56,885 nt of DNA, taken from the NCBI GenBank assembly GCA_039936235.1, contig JBDTIS010000091.1, forward strand, positions 1 through 56,885. The letters are read 5' to 3'. A program made the position numbers and the translations under genes. Positions 16,130-24,808 of the stretch are shown piece by piece. Below the pieces are notes generated by a model. That model was not told the DNA's origin and made no database searches. It saw only the letters and a list, made by a program, of their open reading frames with translations. Source of the DNA: CAHJXF01 sp039936235 (GTDB lineage: Bacteria; Pseudomonadota; Gammaproteobacteria; Burkholderiales; Burkholderiaceae_D). Positions within the stretch are counted from its first letter, which is position 1, and each line of letters opens with the position of its first letter.

Positions 16130-17608
16130 ATGTCAAGGCAAAAACGGATGCAGGCGCGGATTCGGCGTGGCGGCCGCACGGTGATGGGCGGGTGCGCGCG
16201 GTTCGGTATTCGGGGGGCGCTCCGGAGCATTGCCGCGGGCATCGCTCTGTTGTCAGCGGGCATCGCACTTGCCGACAACGACTACGTCCTCGTCACGGGC
16301 CGGCGGGATCCGCGGATCTACGCGATCGATCTGAAGGCGGCGCTGCGTTCGGAAAACAACGGGACGGATCGCGCCGTTGTCAGCCGATCGTTGACGAATC
16401 CGACACGTCTGGATGGAAAGCTCCTGGGCGATCCGGCGACGATCAAGCTGAGTGCAGATCAGAAGACGGCATACGTGATGAACCACCACGGCGCTGTCGT
16501 CAACGCCGAATTCCTGCAGCACGGCGGACGCGGGAACATCGCCGTCATGGAAGTCAGGAAGATGATCAGCCGGAGGTACGACAACACGGCGCAGGCGCTC
16601 CAGGCGAATTGGGATCTGGGCTGGTTCGGCGGCGTCGGACTGATCGTGCTCCCGGACCTTGTCATCGGCAGCGCTGGCGAGGGCTGGCTGGCGGAGACCG
16701 GTTCGAATCGGATCAGCTTCATCGATCGTCGGACCGGCGGTCTTCGCGGCCAGATCCAGATGGCTCTGACAGGCCCTGGGACAAGGCAATTGAGCGAAGG
16801 CTGCGCGGCGTTTCCCGTACCCTTCGTGAGCCCGACGGCGGCCCCGATCAACCCCACGTTGGCGCCCGACCCGCATGACGGTTGCTGGCCCGATCCGGAA
16901 GGCATCGCGATCGGGAAGGGCAGCAACGGCAAGCGTTATCTGTTTTCAGGCAATGCCGATACCGAAGACATTTCAGTGATGGATCTCGAGCAGGCCCTGG
17001 CCGGCGTCCCGGTAGTCGAGGTCGCGCCGCGCATCCCGATCCAATCGGGACCCTTCACGATCAGCGCGAGCCCGAACGGCAAATACATCGCTGCCACCGC
17101 ACGCGAAAGTCACATCAAGGACTTTGAAGGGAACACGCTGTCGATCATCGACGTCGACCGTGCCCGCCAGGGGTTGTCGAACGCAGAGGTCGCACGCATC
17201 CGGGTCGGGACCGACAATCCGGTGGGCCAGGGACGTCCGTTCACGGCGACCTGGACGCCCGACGGTCAACGCATCATCGTCACCAACTACCGCGTCAACA
17301 ACCTGTCCGTCGTCGATCTGAATCGTGCGCTGGCGCATGCACCGAATGCGGAGATCGCCCGCATTGCCTTGACGCGGCCGGACTTGCAGCAGGCGCAACC
17401 GAAGGGAGTCGCGGTGACCTCCGACGGGCGCTATGCGCTGGTCGCCGGCGGACCGAACACCATCACGCGGTCGGAGACGGACCTCACCGGGGTACTGCAC
17501 ATCGTCGACCTGCACTCGTTCTATCAGGTCGCGACCGTCGCGAAGGTCGGTATCGATCCGTATGGAGTCGCGGTGGTCGACAAGGGTGACGACAGGGACG
17601 ACGACTAG
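16130..17608 (+). CDS. Exported beta-propeller (lactonase/YVTN-like) protein
   Basis: 492 residues from the ATG at 16130, preferred over the ATG at 16115 because AGGAGG (16120-16125) is placed for it. A long basic N-terminus precedes the signal segment SIAAGIALLSAGIALA. Propeller repeats include KYIAATARESHIKDF, LSIIDVDRARQGLSNAEVARI, RIIVTNYRVNNLSVVDLNRAL and YALVAGGPNTI. The repeated pattern hhhVDLxRAL is conspicuous in three blades. It ends in an acidic DDRDDD tail with no sorting signal. Function unknown; probably periplasmic or secreted, possibly paired with the PEP-CTERM propeller 117 bases upstream. Confidence 0.8.
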   Translation: MSRQKRMQARIRRGGRTVMGGCARFGIRGALRSIAAGIALLSAGIALADNDYVLVTGRRDPRIYAIDLKAALRSENNGTDRAVVSRSLTNPTRLDGKLLGDPATIKLSADQKTAYVMNHHGAVVNAEFLQHGGRGNIAVMEVRKMISRRYDNTAQALQANWDLGWFGGVGLIVLPDLVIGSAGEGWLAETGSNRISFIDRRTGGLRGQIQMALTGPGTRQLSEGCAAFPVPFVSPTAAPINPTLAPDPHDGCWPDPEGIAIGKGSNGKRYLFSGNADTEDISVMDLEQALAGVPVVEVAPRIPIQSGPFTISASPNGKYIAATARESHIKDFEGNTLSIIDVDRARQGLSNAEVARIRVGTDNPVGQGRPFTATWTPDGQRIIVTNYRVNNLSVVDLNRALAHAPNAEIARIALTRPDLQQAQPKGVAVTSDGRYALVAGGPNTITRSETDLTGVLHIVDLHSFYQVATVAKVGIDPYGVAVVDKGDDRDDD

Positions 17609-17668
17609 GCCAATCGCCTTCAACAGGGAATGCAGGCCGTCGGGATCGCCGATGCGCGTCTTCGTGGC

Positions 17669-17697
17669 TGAAACGCTGCCTTCTGGCAACCGTTTCA
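17669..17697 (+). repeat. Inverted repeat in the gap before the MFS gene
   Basis: TGAAACG and CGTTTCA flank an inner TGCC/GGCA pair, giving a stem of about 11 bp with one bulge. It lies 60 bases after the propeller gene stop. No T-tract follows, so it could be a weak transcription end or an operator. The rest of 17609-17972 shows no gene; an AGGAGG at 17697-17702 sits only 2 bases from an ATG whose frame is Arg-rich and unconvincing. Confidence 0.4.
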
Positions 17698-17972
17698 GGA
17701 GGCAATGACCAGCTCACTGCGCCCCGAGACCGAAGAACTGAGGCTGCGGGCAGCTGCGTGCTCGAACACTCGGCGCCTGTCGAGCAGGACACGTTGCAAG
17801 GATGACGTGCTCATCGAACGCGTTCTTCGGCGCCGCAGATTTGATTGTCCGAAACGGCACGTTGGCGAACTAGATTCGGCGCGGCGACTCGAAAATTTCT
17901 GCTTGGTCGACCCGTCGAAGCGCCGTCGGCGTCGCAGATCAACGCGGTTCGCGGTCTCATCGAGAGAAGCTC

Positions 17973-19208
17973 ATGGCCCTGAACGCCCAGCAACGCAAGG
18001 TGGTCGTCGCGGCCTTTCTCGGCTGGACGCTCGACGCGTTCGACTTCTTCATCCTCGTCTTCACGCTTCCGGCAATCGCCGAGACCTTCAAGGTCGGCGT
18101 TCCCGACGTCGCGTATGCGATCTTCCTCACGCTCGCGATGCGCTTCATCGGCGCCTTCATCTTCGGCAGGCTCGCCGATCGATACGGCCGCAAGCCGCTG
18201 CTGATGATCGACATCGTCTGCTTCTCGGTGCTCGGGGCGCTCGCGGCTTTCGCGCCGACGCTCGCGATCTTCCTCGTCCTGCGCGCCTTGTTCGGGATCG
18301 CGATGGGCGGCGAATGGGGACTCGGATCGTCCCTGGCGATGGAGTCGATCCCGCCGGCCTCGCGCGGCCTCGTGTCGGGCATCCTGCAATGCGGTTATCC
18401 AGTCGGCTACCTGCTTGCGTCGATCGTCTTCGGCGTGTTCTACGGCCAGACGATCTTCGGGTTCGAGTTCGGCTGGAGGGCGCTGCTCCTCTTCAGCATC
18501 CTGCCGGCGCTTGTCGTGCTCTTCGTCCGTTCGCACGTGCCCGAGTCGCCGGCCTTCACTGCGGCGCGTTCACAACCCAAGCCCAGCTTCCTCGCGACGC
18601 TGAGTGCGAACTGGAAGGTATCGGTCTACGCGATCGTGTTGATGATGTTCTTCAACCTTCTGAGTCACGGCACGCAGGATCTCTATCCGACCTTTCTGGA
18701 GAAGCAACATCACTTCGACGTGCACACGGTCAGCCTGATCTCGATCGTCGCGAACGTCGGTGCGATCGTCGGCGGCCTTCTTTTCGGCTACGCATCCGAA
18801 CGGATCGGTCGCGTCAATGCGATCACGATCGCCGCCCTCCTCGCGTTGCCCGCCATCCCGTTGTGGGCATACAGCGCGACGCCGGTGATGTTGGCTGTCG
18901 GCGCCTTCGTGATGCAATTCGCCGTGCAGGGCGCGTGGGGCGTGATACCCGTGCATCTCAACGAGATCGTCCCCGGCGCGGTCCGTGCGACGCTGCCGGG
19001 CGTCATCTATCAGGTCGGCAACTTCCTCGCGTCCTACAACGGGCCGTTCCAAGCCAAGCTCGCGGAAGCGCCGGGGAACAGCTACGGCTATGCGCTCGCG
19101 GTCGTCGTCGGCGTCGTCGCGATCGCCATCGCAATCCTCATCCGTTTCAGTCCCGAGCGACGCGGCGACGTGATGTCGGTCACGGAGCCGGCTGCCACGC
19201 CGGCCTGA
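17973..19208 (+). CDS. MFS carrier of the sialate/lactate:H+ symporter type
   Basis: 411 residues with 12 predicted membrane helices. The loop 2-3 motif is GRLADRYGRKPLL, and the start WTLDAFDFFILVF is typical of SHS-type MFS carriers (NanT/Jen1-like) that move monocarboxylates or sugar acids with protons. The GGEWGLGSSLAMES stretch in helices 4-5 also fits this subfamily. The substrate cannot be read from sequence. It stands alone, with a 364-base upstream gap; intact. Confidence 0.88.
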   Translation: MALNAQQRKVVVAAFLGWTLDAFDFFILVFTLPAIAETFKVGVPDVAYAIFLTLAMRFIGAFIFGRLADRYGRKPLLMIDIVCFSVLGALAAFAPTLAIFLVLRALFGIAMGGEWGLGSSLAMESIPPASRGLVSGILQCGYPVGYLLASIVFGVFYGQTIFGFEFGWRALLLFSILPALVVLFVRSHVPESPAFTAARSQPKPSFLATLSANWKVSVYAIVLMMFFNLLSHGTQDLYPTFLEKQHHFDVHTVSLISIVANVGAIVGGLLFGYASERIGRVNAITIAALLALPAIPLWAYSATPVMLAVGAFVMQFAVQGAWGVIPVHLNEIVPGAVRATLPGVIYQVGNFLASYNGPFQAKLAEAPGNSYGYALAVVVGVVAIAIAILIRFSPERRGDVMSVTEPAATPA

Positions 19209-19253
19209 TGGCGCTGATGATCGGCTGGCCAGCGCGTCATCAGGCGCCGGGCG

Positions 19254-19484
19254 TCAGTCCGGTACCGCCTTCCTGACAACGATTCCTCTGCGGACGAGCG
19301 CGACGACCTCGCTCCACGTGAAGTCGTCGACACGCTTCGACGCGATGGTCGGATGGACGAACGTGATGCGAACCGTGAAGCGATCCACCTCGGGCTCGGG
19401 GCGCTCTTCCCAAGTTGCGTAGCGGATATCCTCTGCGCACAGATAGAAGTCTTTCGTATGCGGTAACAGCCATCGTTCGTCCAT
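19254..19484 (-). CDS. Small protein of unknown function (76 aa)
   Basis: From the ATG at 19484 the protein reads MDERWLLPHTKDFYLCAEDI, RFTVRITFVHPTIASKRVDDF and VVALVRRGIVVRKA. It has a mixed alpha/beta composition with normal residues in contrast to the Arg/Ser-rich shadow frames, and a weak GAGA ribosome site. I do not recognise a family. The frame is open further upstream, but that part is not protein-like. Convergent with the MFS gene. Confidence 0.5.
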   Translation of the reverse strand: MDERWLLPHTKDFYLCAEDIRYATWEERPEPEVDRFTVRITFVHPTIASKRVDDFTWSEVVALVRRGIVVRKAVPD

Positions 19485-19692
19485 CGTGTTTCTCGCTGGA
19501 ATGCCCGACTGGAAAGCGCCGTCGGATCGGTGACCTGCAGCAGGTTGCCATTGTCGCCGCATCGTCGATGGCGCTCCGCCCGGGAGCCACGTCGCGGCGT
19601 CCGATACGAGGCGGGACGAATCCGTGGCACGCTGACGGGCGAGACGGCAGCGGCTCGCGAGAATCGGTCTCCCATCACTGAGGACTGAAGCC

Positions 19693-19902
19693 ATGACCAC
19701 CGACGCATCCAACAGCGACCAGTCGTTCATCCGCGAGATCGAGTCTTATCTCGGTCGGACCATGACGCCCTTCGAAGTCAGCCTGGCGATCAGCCTGAAG
19801 AACGACAAGACTGCGCCGATGATCGCCCGCGAGCTGGAGGGCACCATCATCGCCGACCCGAACAAGATCCGGCCGGAACACAGCGACACGGCCAAGGAGT
19901 GA
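19693..19902 (+). CDS. Small acidic protein of unknown function (69 aa)
   Basis: The protein begins MTTDASNSDQSFIREIESYL and contains RTMTPFEVSLAISLKNDKTAPMIARELEGTII. It has good amphipathic helices and normal codon bias, with a GAGG element a few bases before the ATG. It ends 12 bases before the convergent gene at 19915. No family recognised; cytosolic by composition. It could be a helical partner of a neighbouring protein. Confidence 0.55.
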   Translation: MTTDASNSDQSFIREIESYLGRTMTPFEVSLAISLKNDKTAPMIARELEGTIIADPNKIRPEHSDTAKE

Positions 19903-19914
19903 ACAGCGCGCCGG

Positions 19915-20253
19915 CTAGGACATCGCCGGCATCTCCTTCACCTGCGCGAGCCAGCCGGCCAGTTGGACCGCCGATGGAAAGTCGTCGATCATCATCCACA
20001 GGTCGTCGCCACGCTCGGTGACCGGCGTGATCGCACGACGGCCGTAGTGGATCGCGGCCAGGGGCATGCCGCCTTCGATCAGCGTCAGCGCGTAGGCGAG
20101 GTCCAGTGCTTCCCATGCGTCGGGCTCGCGGCCTTCGACGTCCAGTTCGTGCAGCACGGCCGCGATGAACGCCTCCGCCTGCTGCTTCAACTGCACCTGG
20201 CTGCCGCCTTCGGGTTCCGCCGGCATCGATGCCCTGATTCGTTCGCGATCCAT
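19915..20253 (-). CDS. Unknown cytosolic protein (112 aa)
   Basis: The ATG at 20253 is preceded by AGGGAAAG, a good ribosome site. The protein has helical segments (QLKQQAEAFIAAVLHELD, AWEALDLAYALTLIEGGMPL, SAVQLAGWLAQVKEMPA). It lies 17 bases downstream of the glycosyltransferase gene on the same strand, so the two are probably co-transcribed. No family recognised. Confidence 0.6.
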   Translation of the reverse strand: MDRERIRASMPAEPEGGSQVQLKQQAEAFIAAVLHELDVEGREPDAWEALDLAYALTLIEGGMPLAAIHYGRRAITPVTERGDDLWMMIDDFPSAVQLAGWLAQVKEMPAMS

Positions 20254-20270
20254 CGCTTTCCCTGGTTCGG

Positions 20271-21530
20271 TCAATGTGCAGCCACGCCTCGCAACGCGAG
20301 GGCTTCGAGGCGGCGCGCGATCGCGTCGGCGGCCGGTTCGCCGTCGCGCATGCGCGCCGCATAGTGCCGTACGCACATCACGGTCGATTCGGCTTCGAGG
20401 CCGGTGATCGCCGCGACCCAGTTGTCCGTCGAGGCGGACAGCGCGACCGTCCGCGCCACACCCAGCCTCGTCAACCGCTTCGCGTTGTCGAACTGGTCGT
20501 GTGCGAACGGCACGACGAGTTGCGGAATGCCGGCCGTCAGCGCCTGCGCGCTGGTCCCGATGCCGCCGTGATGGATCAGCTTCGACAGCCGCGGGACCAG
20601 CGCGCTGAACGGCGCATAGGCGACGTGATGACTCCAGTCCGGCAATTGCACCGGAATTTGATCGTGGTAAGGGGAAATCAGCACGACCCGCCGCCCTGCT
20701 TCGGCGCACGCAGCAATCCCCTTCGCAAAAAATTCCCGGCCATGCGCCATCGCCGAACCCGCGGTGATGCCGATCGGCGATTCGCCGGCATCGAGGAACG
20801 ACGTCAAGGCCGCGTCGAGCCCGGCGCCGCGCTCGTCGTAGAGCGGGAAGCCGGAAGTCTCCGCCTGCGGCGGCCAATCCTTTTGCGGCGGCGCGAACCA
20901 CGACGGCCACGCACAGACGACGAGGTCCGGCGAGTGCATCCAGCGGCCCCAGATGCGCCGCACCGGCGCGAGGCCGACCGTCGCGCGCAGTCCGTTGAGC
21001 CGCGGTCCGATCCAGCGATCGAGCAACAGTCGCTCCGCAGCCCACTGCATGCCTCGAAGCGACCATGACGGCATCCACGACAGGTCGCCGACGCCCGGAA
21101 GGATCGGCGGTGCCGTCGCCGACTGCACGCACACCGGCGACAGATGCACGGTCGCCGCCGGCAGGCCGGTCGCCTCCTGCACGATACGCATGCCCCAGGC
21201 GAGCGTGCTGCCGACCAGCACCGTCTGCGGCTCACCGGCCAGCGCGCGCGTCGCCGCATACGCTTCAGGAAGCCGGTCGAGCAGTTCGTCGAGGATGAAC
21301 CGCGCCCCGCCGCGCGGTTCCCAGAGTTCCCGGCGTTGCAACAGGCGCTCGTAGTCGCCGGGCGCTCCCATCGCGGCGAACGAAATGCCGGCGTTCCGAA
21401 TGCGGTCCGCGAAGTGTGGCGAAGCGATCATCCGCACGTCGTGTCCGCGTACCCGCAATGCCTGCGAGATCGCGATGAACGGATGGACGTCGCCGGCGCT
21501 GCCGAGCGCACTGACGAGGAAATGCGTCAT
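20271..21530 (-). CDS. GT1-family glycosyltransferase (MGT/UGT type)
   Basis: 419 residues with a GT-B fold. The N-terminal acceptor domain begins THFLVSALGSAGDVHPFIAI; the C-terminal NDP-sugar domain has LIHHGGIGTSAQALTAGIPQLVVPFAHDQ, the signature of UDP-glucosyl/rhamnosyltransferases acting on lipids, sterols or macrolides. The ATG at 21530 is used because the family start motif follows at once. The acceptor is unknown; a lipid or hopanoid is conceivable given the region but is not shown. Probably in one transcript with the small gene after it. Confidence 0.88.
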   Translation of the reverse strand: MTHFLVSALGSAGDVHPFIAISQALRVRGHDVRMIASPHFADRIRNAGISFAAMGAPGDYERLLQRRELWEPRGGARFILDELLDRLPEAYAATRALAGEPQTVLVGSTLAWGMRIVQEATGLPAATVHLSPVCVQSATAPPILPGVGDLSWMPSWSLRGMQWAAERLLLDRWIGPRLNGLRATVGLAPVRRIWGRWMHSPDLVVCAWPSWFAPPQKDWPPQAETSGFPLYDERGAGLDAALTSFLDAGESPIGITAGSAMAHGREFFAKGIAACAEAGRRVVLISPYHDQIPVQLPDWSHHVAYAPFSALVPRLSKLIHHGGIGTSAQALTAGIPQLVVPFAHDQFDNAKRLTRLGVARTVALSASTDNWVAAITGLEAESTVMCVRHYAARMRDGEPAADAIARRLEALALRGVAAH

Positions 21531-21757
21531 TCGGTTACAGATGCGGCGAAGCGCGGCTTTCGAGGGCATTCATCGACGAAGTATCACGGCTTTCAGGGCG
21601 GCCGCACGTGCCGAGGCGTCCGGCGCCGTGGTTTCCTGAACACGGCCGACTTGTCCATGGTGGCCATCAGAGTTCGTCCGAGACCCGCGCCACGCCGAAG
21701 TGACCTAGTATTGCTGCATTGCAACACTGAAGGTCGGACCGAATCCGCCTTAACAAG

Positions 21758-22840
21758 ATGACACGAACTTTCTCTGAGTCCATGGCGGACGCCGCCGGTC
21801 TCGTTCAGAGCGGTGACCTGCTTGCCGCCACTGCGTTGATTCAAGATGCATCGCGTCTCCACGCCACGCAGCCAGCGGCGGATGACGTCCTCTCGGCCAT
21901 CAAGTCGCGCCTGGGCACCCTCACCGGGACGCGCGCGGCGAACGACGTCGTCGAGGTCGTAGATGGGCCAACATCTGTCGTCCGCGATTCGGGACGGTTC
22001 ATCGACGGCTCGCTGGCATTCGACGGCCTGCAGGCGCGCTACAAGCTGTTCATCCCGGGTGTACCTGCAGCCGAACCACAATTGATCGTCCTGCTGCACG
22101 GTTGCACGCAGGACCCGGACGACTTCGCGGCTGGTACAGCGATGAACGTCCGTGCCGAACAGCAGGGCTTCTACGTGCTCTACCCCATGCAGTCGGCGGC
22201 CGCCAACCCGTCGCGCTGCTGGAACTGGTACCGACCCGACGACCAGCAACGCGACCGGGGCGAACCAGCGCTGATCGCCGGGATGACGCGCGACGTCATC
22301 GACCGATACGGCATCGATGCGGATCGGGTCTACGCGGCAGGGCTGTCGGCCGGCGGCGCGATGGCCGCCATTCTCGGATCGCGTTATCCGGAGCTGTTCG
22401 CGGCCGTCGGCGTCCATTCGGGCCTGCCGGCCGGTGCGGCAGCCAACATCCCCGACGCCCTGTCGGCGATGCGCAGCGGAACCCGCCGCGGCCAGCGTAC
22501 GGCGACGCCGCTCGCCGCCCAGGTGCCTACGATCGTCTTCCACGGTGATCGGGACACCACGGTGCATCCGGTGAACGGCGAGTCGGTCATCGACGACGTG
22601 GTCGTCGGCGCGGACGCACCGGCGGTGGTCAAGGGACAAGCACCCGGCGGGAAAGGCTACAGCAACTCGACTTACCGCGACGTCGAAGGCAAGGTCGTGG
22701 CCGAGCACTGGATCGTCCACGGCTTGGCGCACGCCTGGTCCGGCGGGAACCCCGAGGGAACCCATACCGATGCGGACGGGCCATCGGCTACCGACGAGAT
22801 GCTGCGCTTCTTCGGCGAACACACGATGCGGCACCGCTGA
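21758..22840 (+). CDS. PHB-depolymerase-family esterase
   Basis: 360 residues, alpha/beta hydrolase of the extracellular PHB depolymerase/feruloyl esterase group. It has an oxyanion region LIVLLHGCTQDPDDFA, nucleophile Ser197 (GLSAGGAM), Asp266 (FHGDRDTTVHP) and a C-terminal His, probably His325 (GLAHAWSGG). Residues 1-70 lack a clear signal peptide and resemble the N-terminal part of depolymerases of the LpqC type. It may act on polyhydroxyalkanoate oligomers or other esters. A short gap separates it from hpnM on the same strand. Confidence 0.88.
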   Translation: MTRTFSESMADAAGLVQSGDLLAATALIQDASRLHATQPAADDVLSAIKSRLGTLTGTRAANDVVEVVDGPTSVVRDSGRFIDGSLAFDGLQARYKLFIPGVPAAEPQLIVLLHGCTQDPDDFAAGTAMNVRAEQQGFYVLYPMQSAAANPSRCWNWYRPDDQQRDRGEPALIAGMTRDVIDRYGIDADRVYAAGLSAGGAMAAILGSRYPELFAAVGVHSGLPAGAAANIPDALSAMRSGTRRGQRTATPLAAQVPTIVFHGDRDTTVHPVNGESVIDDVVVGADAPAVVKGQAPGGKGYSNSTYRDVEGKVVAEHWIVHGLAHAWSGGNPEGTHTDADGPSATDEMLRFFGEHTMRHR

Positions 22841-22880
22841 TCCACGATCGACCGCAGCTGCTCTCCGTCGGAATGTCATC

Positions 22881-23540
22881 ATGGCGTTCGATCAACACAT
22901 GGATTCTCCCGAGATGACGCTGTCCAGCCACCGCCGCCGTGTCGTGTTGTCGATGCTGTGCATCGGCCTGTCGTTCGCGGCACCCGCCGGTGCGGCGGAC
23001 ACCGATCCGGCCATCGCCCGCATCCGCAGCTTCTACGACGCGCTGCTCGACACGATGAAGCAGGCGAGTCGCACGTCGGTGCGGACGCGCTACGACAGGC
23101 TCGCGCCGGCGGTCCGTGCGACCTTCGACCTGCCGGCGATGACGCGCATTGCCGTGGGACCGGCCTGGACGACCATCCCGGCTCCCGAACAGCAGGCGCT
23201 GATCGAGCAATTCGGCCGGCTCACGATCGCGACCTATGCGAACCGTTTCGACGGCTATTCGGGCGAGCGTTTCGAGGTCGACTCCGCCGTCGAGACGCGT
23301 GGAGCGAATCGCATCGTCCATAGCCAGATCATCAGGACCAAAGGCGATCCCGTCGTACTGAACTACCTGGTGCACCCGGTCGACGACGGCTGGAAGGCGA
23401 TCGACGTCTATTTGACCGGCACGATCAGCGAACTCGCGACGCGGCGCTCGGAATTCGGCACGCTGCTGCGCGACGGTGGCCCCGCATCGCTGATCGAGAG
23501 CCTCAGGCAGCGCGCCGACAGGATGCTGCAGCCTACTTGA
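22881..23540 (+). CDS. hpnM: Hopanoid-associated MlaC-like lipid-binding protein HpnM
   Basis: 219 residues from the ATG at 22881 (an ATG at 22914 is also possible and gives a shorter signal). Signal peptide VVLSMLCIGLSFAAPAGAA, then the toluene-tolerance Ttg2D/MlaC fold: IRSFYDALLDTMKQA, YDRLAPAVRATFDLPAMTRIA and DGWKAIDVYLTGTISELATRRSEF. In hopanoid loci this periplasmic protein is taken to carry hopanoids or phospholipids between membranes. It shares 8 bases tail-to-tail with mlaA, another lipid-transport gene, which supports that role. Intact. Confidence 0.85.
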   Translation: MAFDQHMDSPEMTLSSHRRRVVLSMLCIGLSFAAPAGAADTDPAIARIRSFYDALLDTMKQASRTSVRTRYDRLAPAVRATFDLPAMTRIAVGPAWTTIPAPEQQALIEQFGRLTIATYANRFDGYSGERFEVDSAVETRGANRIVHSQIIRTKGDPVVLNYLVHPVDDGWKAIDVYLTGTISELATRRSEFGTLLRDGGPASLIESLRQRADRMLQPT

Positions 23541-24318
23541 CCGTCGGTGCGGGCGGGGCGTCCGGGTCGGTCAGATCGAGGTCGGGCGGCAGCGCGCCTT
23601 CGCGCGCCTCGCGCAGCGTCGCCTCGCGGTGCTGGCGCCATACGCTGCGCAGGTACACGTAGTAGTCGAGCGAAGCTGCCTCGATCGCGTCGAGCGTCTC
23701 GATGTTCCGCGACCGCAGGTCGACCCCGCCGACGACGCCGACCGTGACGCCGGACTTGGTCCGCGTAGCGTCCGATCCGATGTGTCCCATCGGCGACGCG
23801 TAGGTGTCGACTCCGAAGCCGAACGCGTCACGCACGGTCGACGGGCCGAAGAACGGCAGCATCAGATACGGGCCATCGGCGATGCCCCACGCGTAGAGCG
23901 TCTGGCCGAAGTCACCGGACTGCCTGACCTCGCCGAGTTCGGTCGCGCGATCGAACAGCCCCGCAAGACCGATCGTGGAGTTGATCAGGAAGCGACGGCC
24001 GGTGATGCCGGCCGCTTCGCCGCGTCCCTGCAGCAGGTCGTTCGCGAACGTCAACGGCTCGCCGAGGTTGTCGACGAACGCTCGGATTCGATCGCGGACG
24101 GTCTCGGGCAACGCGTCACGGTAGGCCTTGGCAACCGGCTTGATGACCGCGCGATCGAGCGACTGGTTGACTGCGAACACGCGGCGGTTGAACGGCTCCA
24201 GCGGATCGCGCCGCGCGTCGTCGCCACTGCCGTTCGGCACCGTCGCGCAACCGCCGAGGGCCGACGCCAGCAACAGGCCGACCACCGTGAAACGCGCTGG
24301 AATCCATCGCAACTGCAT
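23533..24318 (-). CDS. mlaA: MlaA/VacJ-family outer-membrane lipoprotein
   Basis: 261 residues. Lipobox LGGC with acylated Cys24 after the signal VVGLLLASA. The family core is clear: DPLEPFNRRVFAVNQSLDRAVIKPVAKAY, RRFLINSTIGLAGLFD and GPYLMLPFFGPSTVRDAFG. MlaA sits in the outer membrane and removes phospholipid from the outer leaflet for return by MlaC. Here it lies in a hopanoid locus next to hpnM, as in several Burkholderiales. The ATG at 24318 has GAGGA 7 bases before it. Upstream are the ruined phosphonate genes. Confidence 0.92.
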   Translation of the reverse strand: MQLRWIPARFTVVGLLLASALGGCATVPNGSGDDARRDPLEPFNRRVFAVNQSLDRAVIKPVAKAYRDALPETVRDRIRAFVDNLGEPLTFANDLLQGRGEAAGITGRRFLINSTIGLAGLFDRATELGEVRQSGDFGQTLYAWGIADGPYLMLPFFGPSTVRDAFGFGVDTYASPMGHIGSDATRTKSGVTVGVVGGVDLRSRNIETLDAIEAASLDYYVYLRSVWRQHREATLREAREGALPPDLDLTDPDAPPAPTVK

Positions 24319-24373
24319 CTGCTGTCCTCGGGGTGCCTGCATGAGCCGATTGCGCGCCGAAGCGCGCGGACGA

Positions 24374-24808
24374 TTATAAGAGCGAGGCAAACCCTTCGAG
24401 CAGCCGTTCGATATCGGGCGCATGGATGTCGCCCATCGTCGAGATGCGGAACAGCGACGCCGACAGACCACCCTGCCCCGCGTAGATCACGAATCCGCGC
24501 GCCTTCAATCCGTCGTGCAGCGTCGCGTAAGACATGCCGTCCGGCAGTCGATAGGCACGCAGCACGATCGACGACTCCGACGCGGCGACCGCGCAGGCTA
24601 TCCCCAACCCCGCGAGACCGGCACGCGCCTGTTCGGCGAGCGATGCGTAGCGTGCGTGCCGCGCGGCGAAACCGCCTTCGTCGTCGTATTCGCGCAGCGC
24701 CTCGACCAGCGCGTAGGGCGCGTGTACCGCCTGCGAAAGCCCGGCGGCCGGCTCGCGCTGCGCGACGCGTCCTCCCATCGCCAGCAGATACGGTGCCACG
24801 CTGCCCTT
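24374..24808 (-). pseudogene. phnW: 2-aminoethylphosphonate-pyruvate transaminase, C-terminal remnant
   Basis: The last ~120 residues of PhnW-type transaminase: VEALREYDDEGGFAARHARYASLAEQ, SESSIVLRAYRLPDGMSYATLH and YAGQGGLSASLFRISTMGDI, ending at the natural stop. The N-terminal two thirds, with the PLP lysine, are gone. Its first codons continue in frame from the broken ppd after an amber stop, so a deletion has joined the two genes. PhnW interconverts phosphonoacetaldehyde and 2-aminoethylphosphonate; in this context it would be the last soluble step of phosphonate head-group synthesis. Confidence 0.8.

Noticed and set aside
16697..16712. GGTTCGAATC string resembling a tRNA T-arm
   Set aside because: It lies inside an intact propeller gene with no acceptor or anticodon stem around it.
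17705..19276. 523-residue frame starting with AGGAGG-CA-ATG before the MFS gene
   Set aside because: Spacing of 2 bases is too short, the product is Arg-rich, and it overlaps the clear MFS gene out of frame.
19915..21132. 405-residue open frame antisense-offset to the glycosyltransferase
   Set aside because: Only its last 112 codons look like a protein; the rest is the Arg/Ala-rich shadow of the glycosyltransferase in another frame. The last part is annotated separately from 20253.
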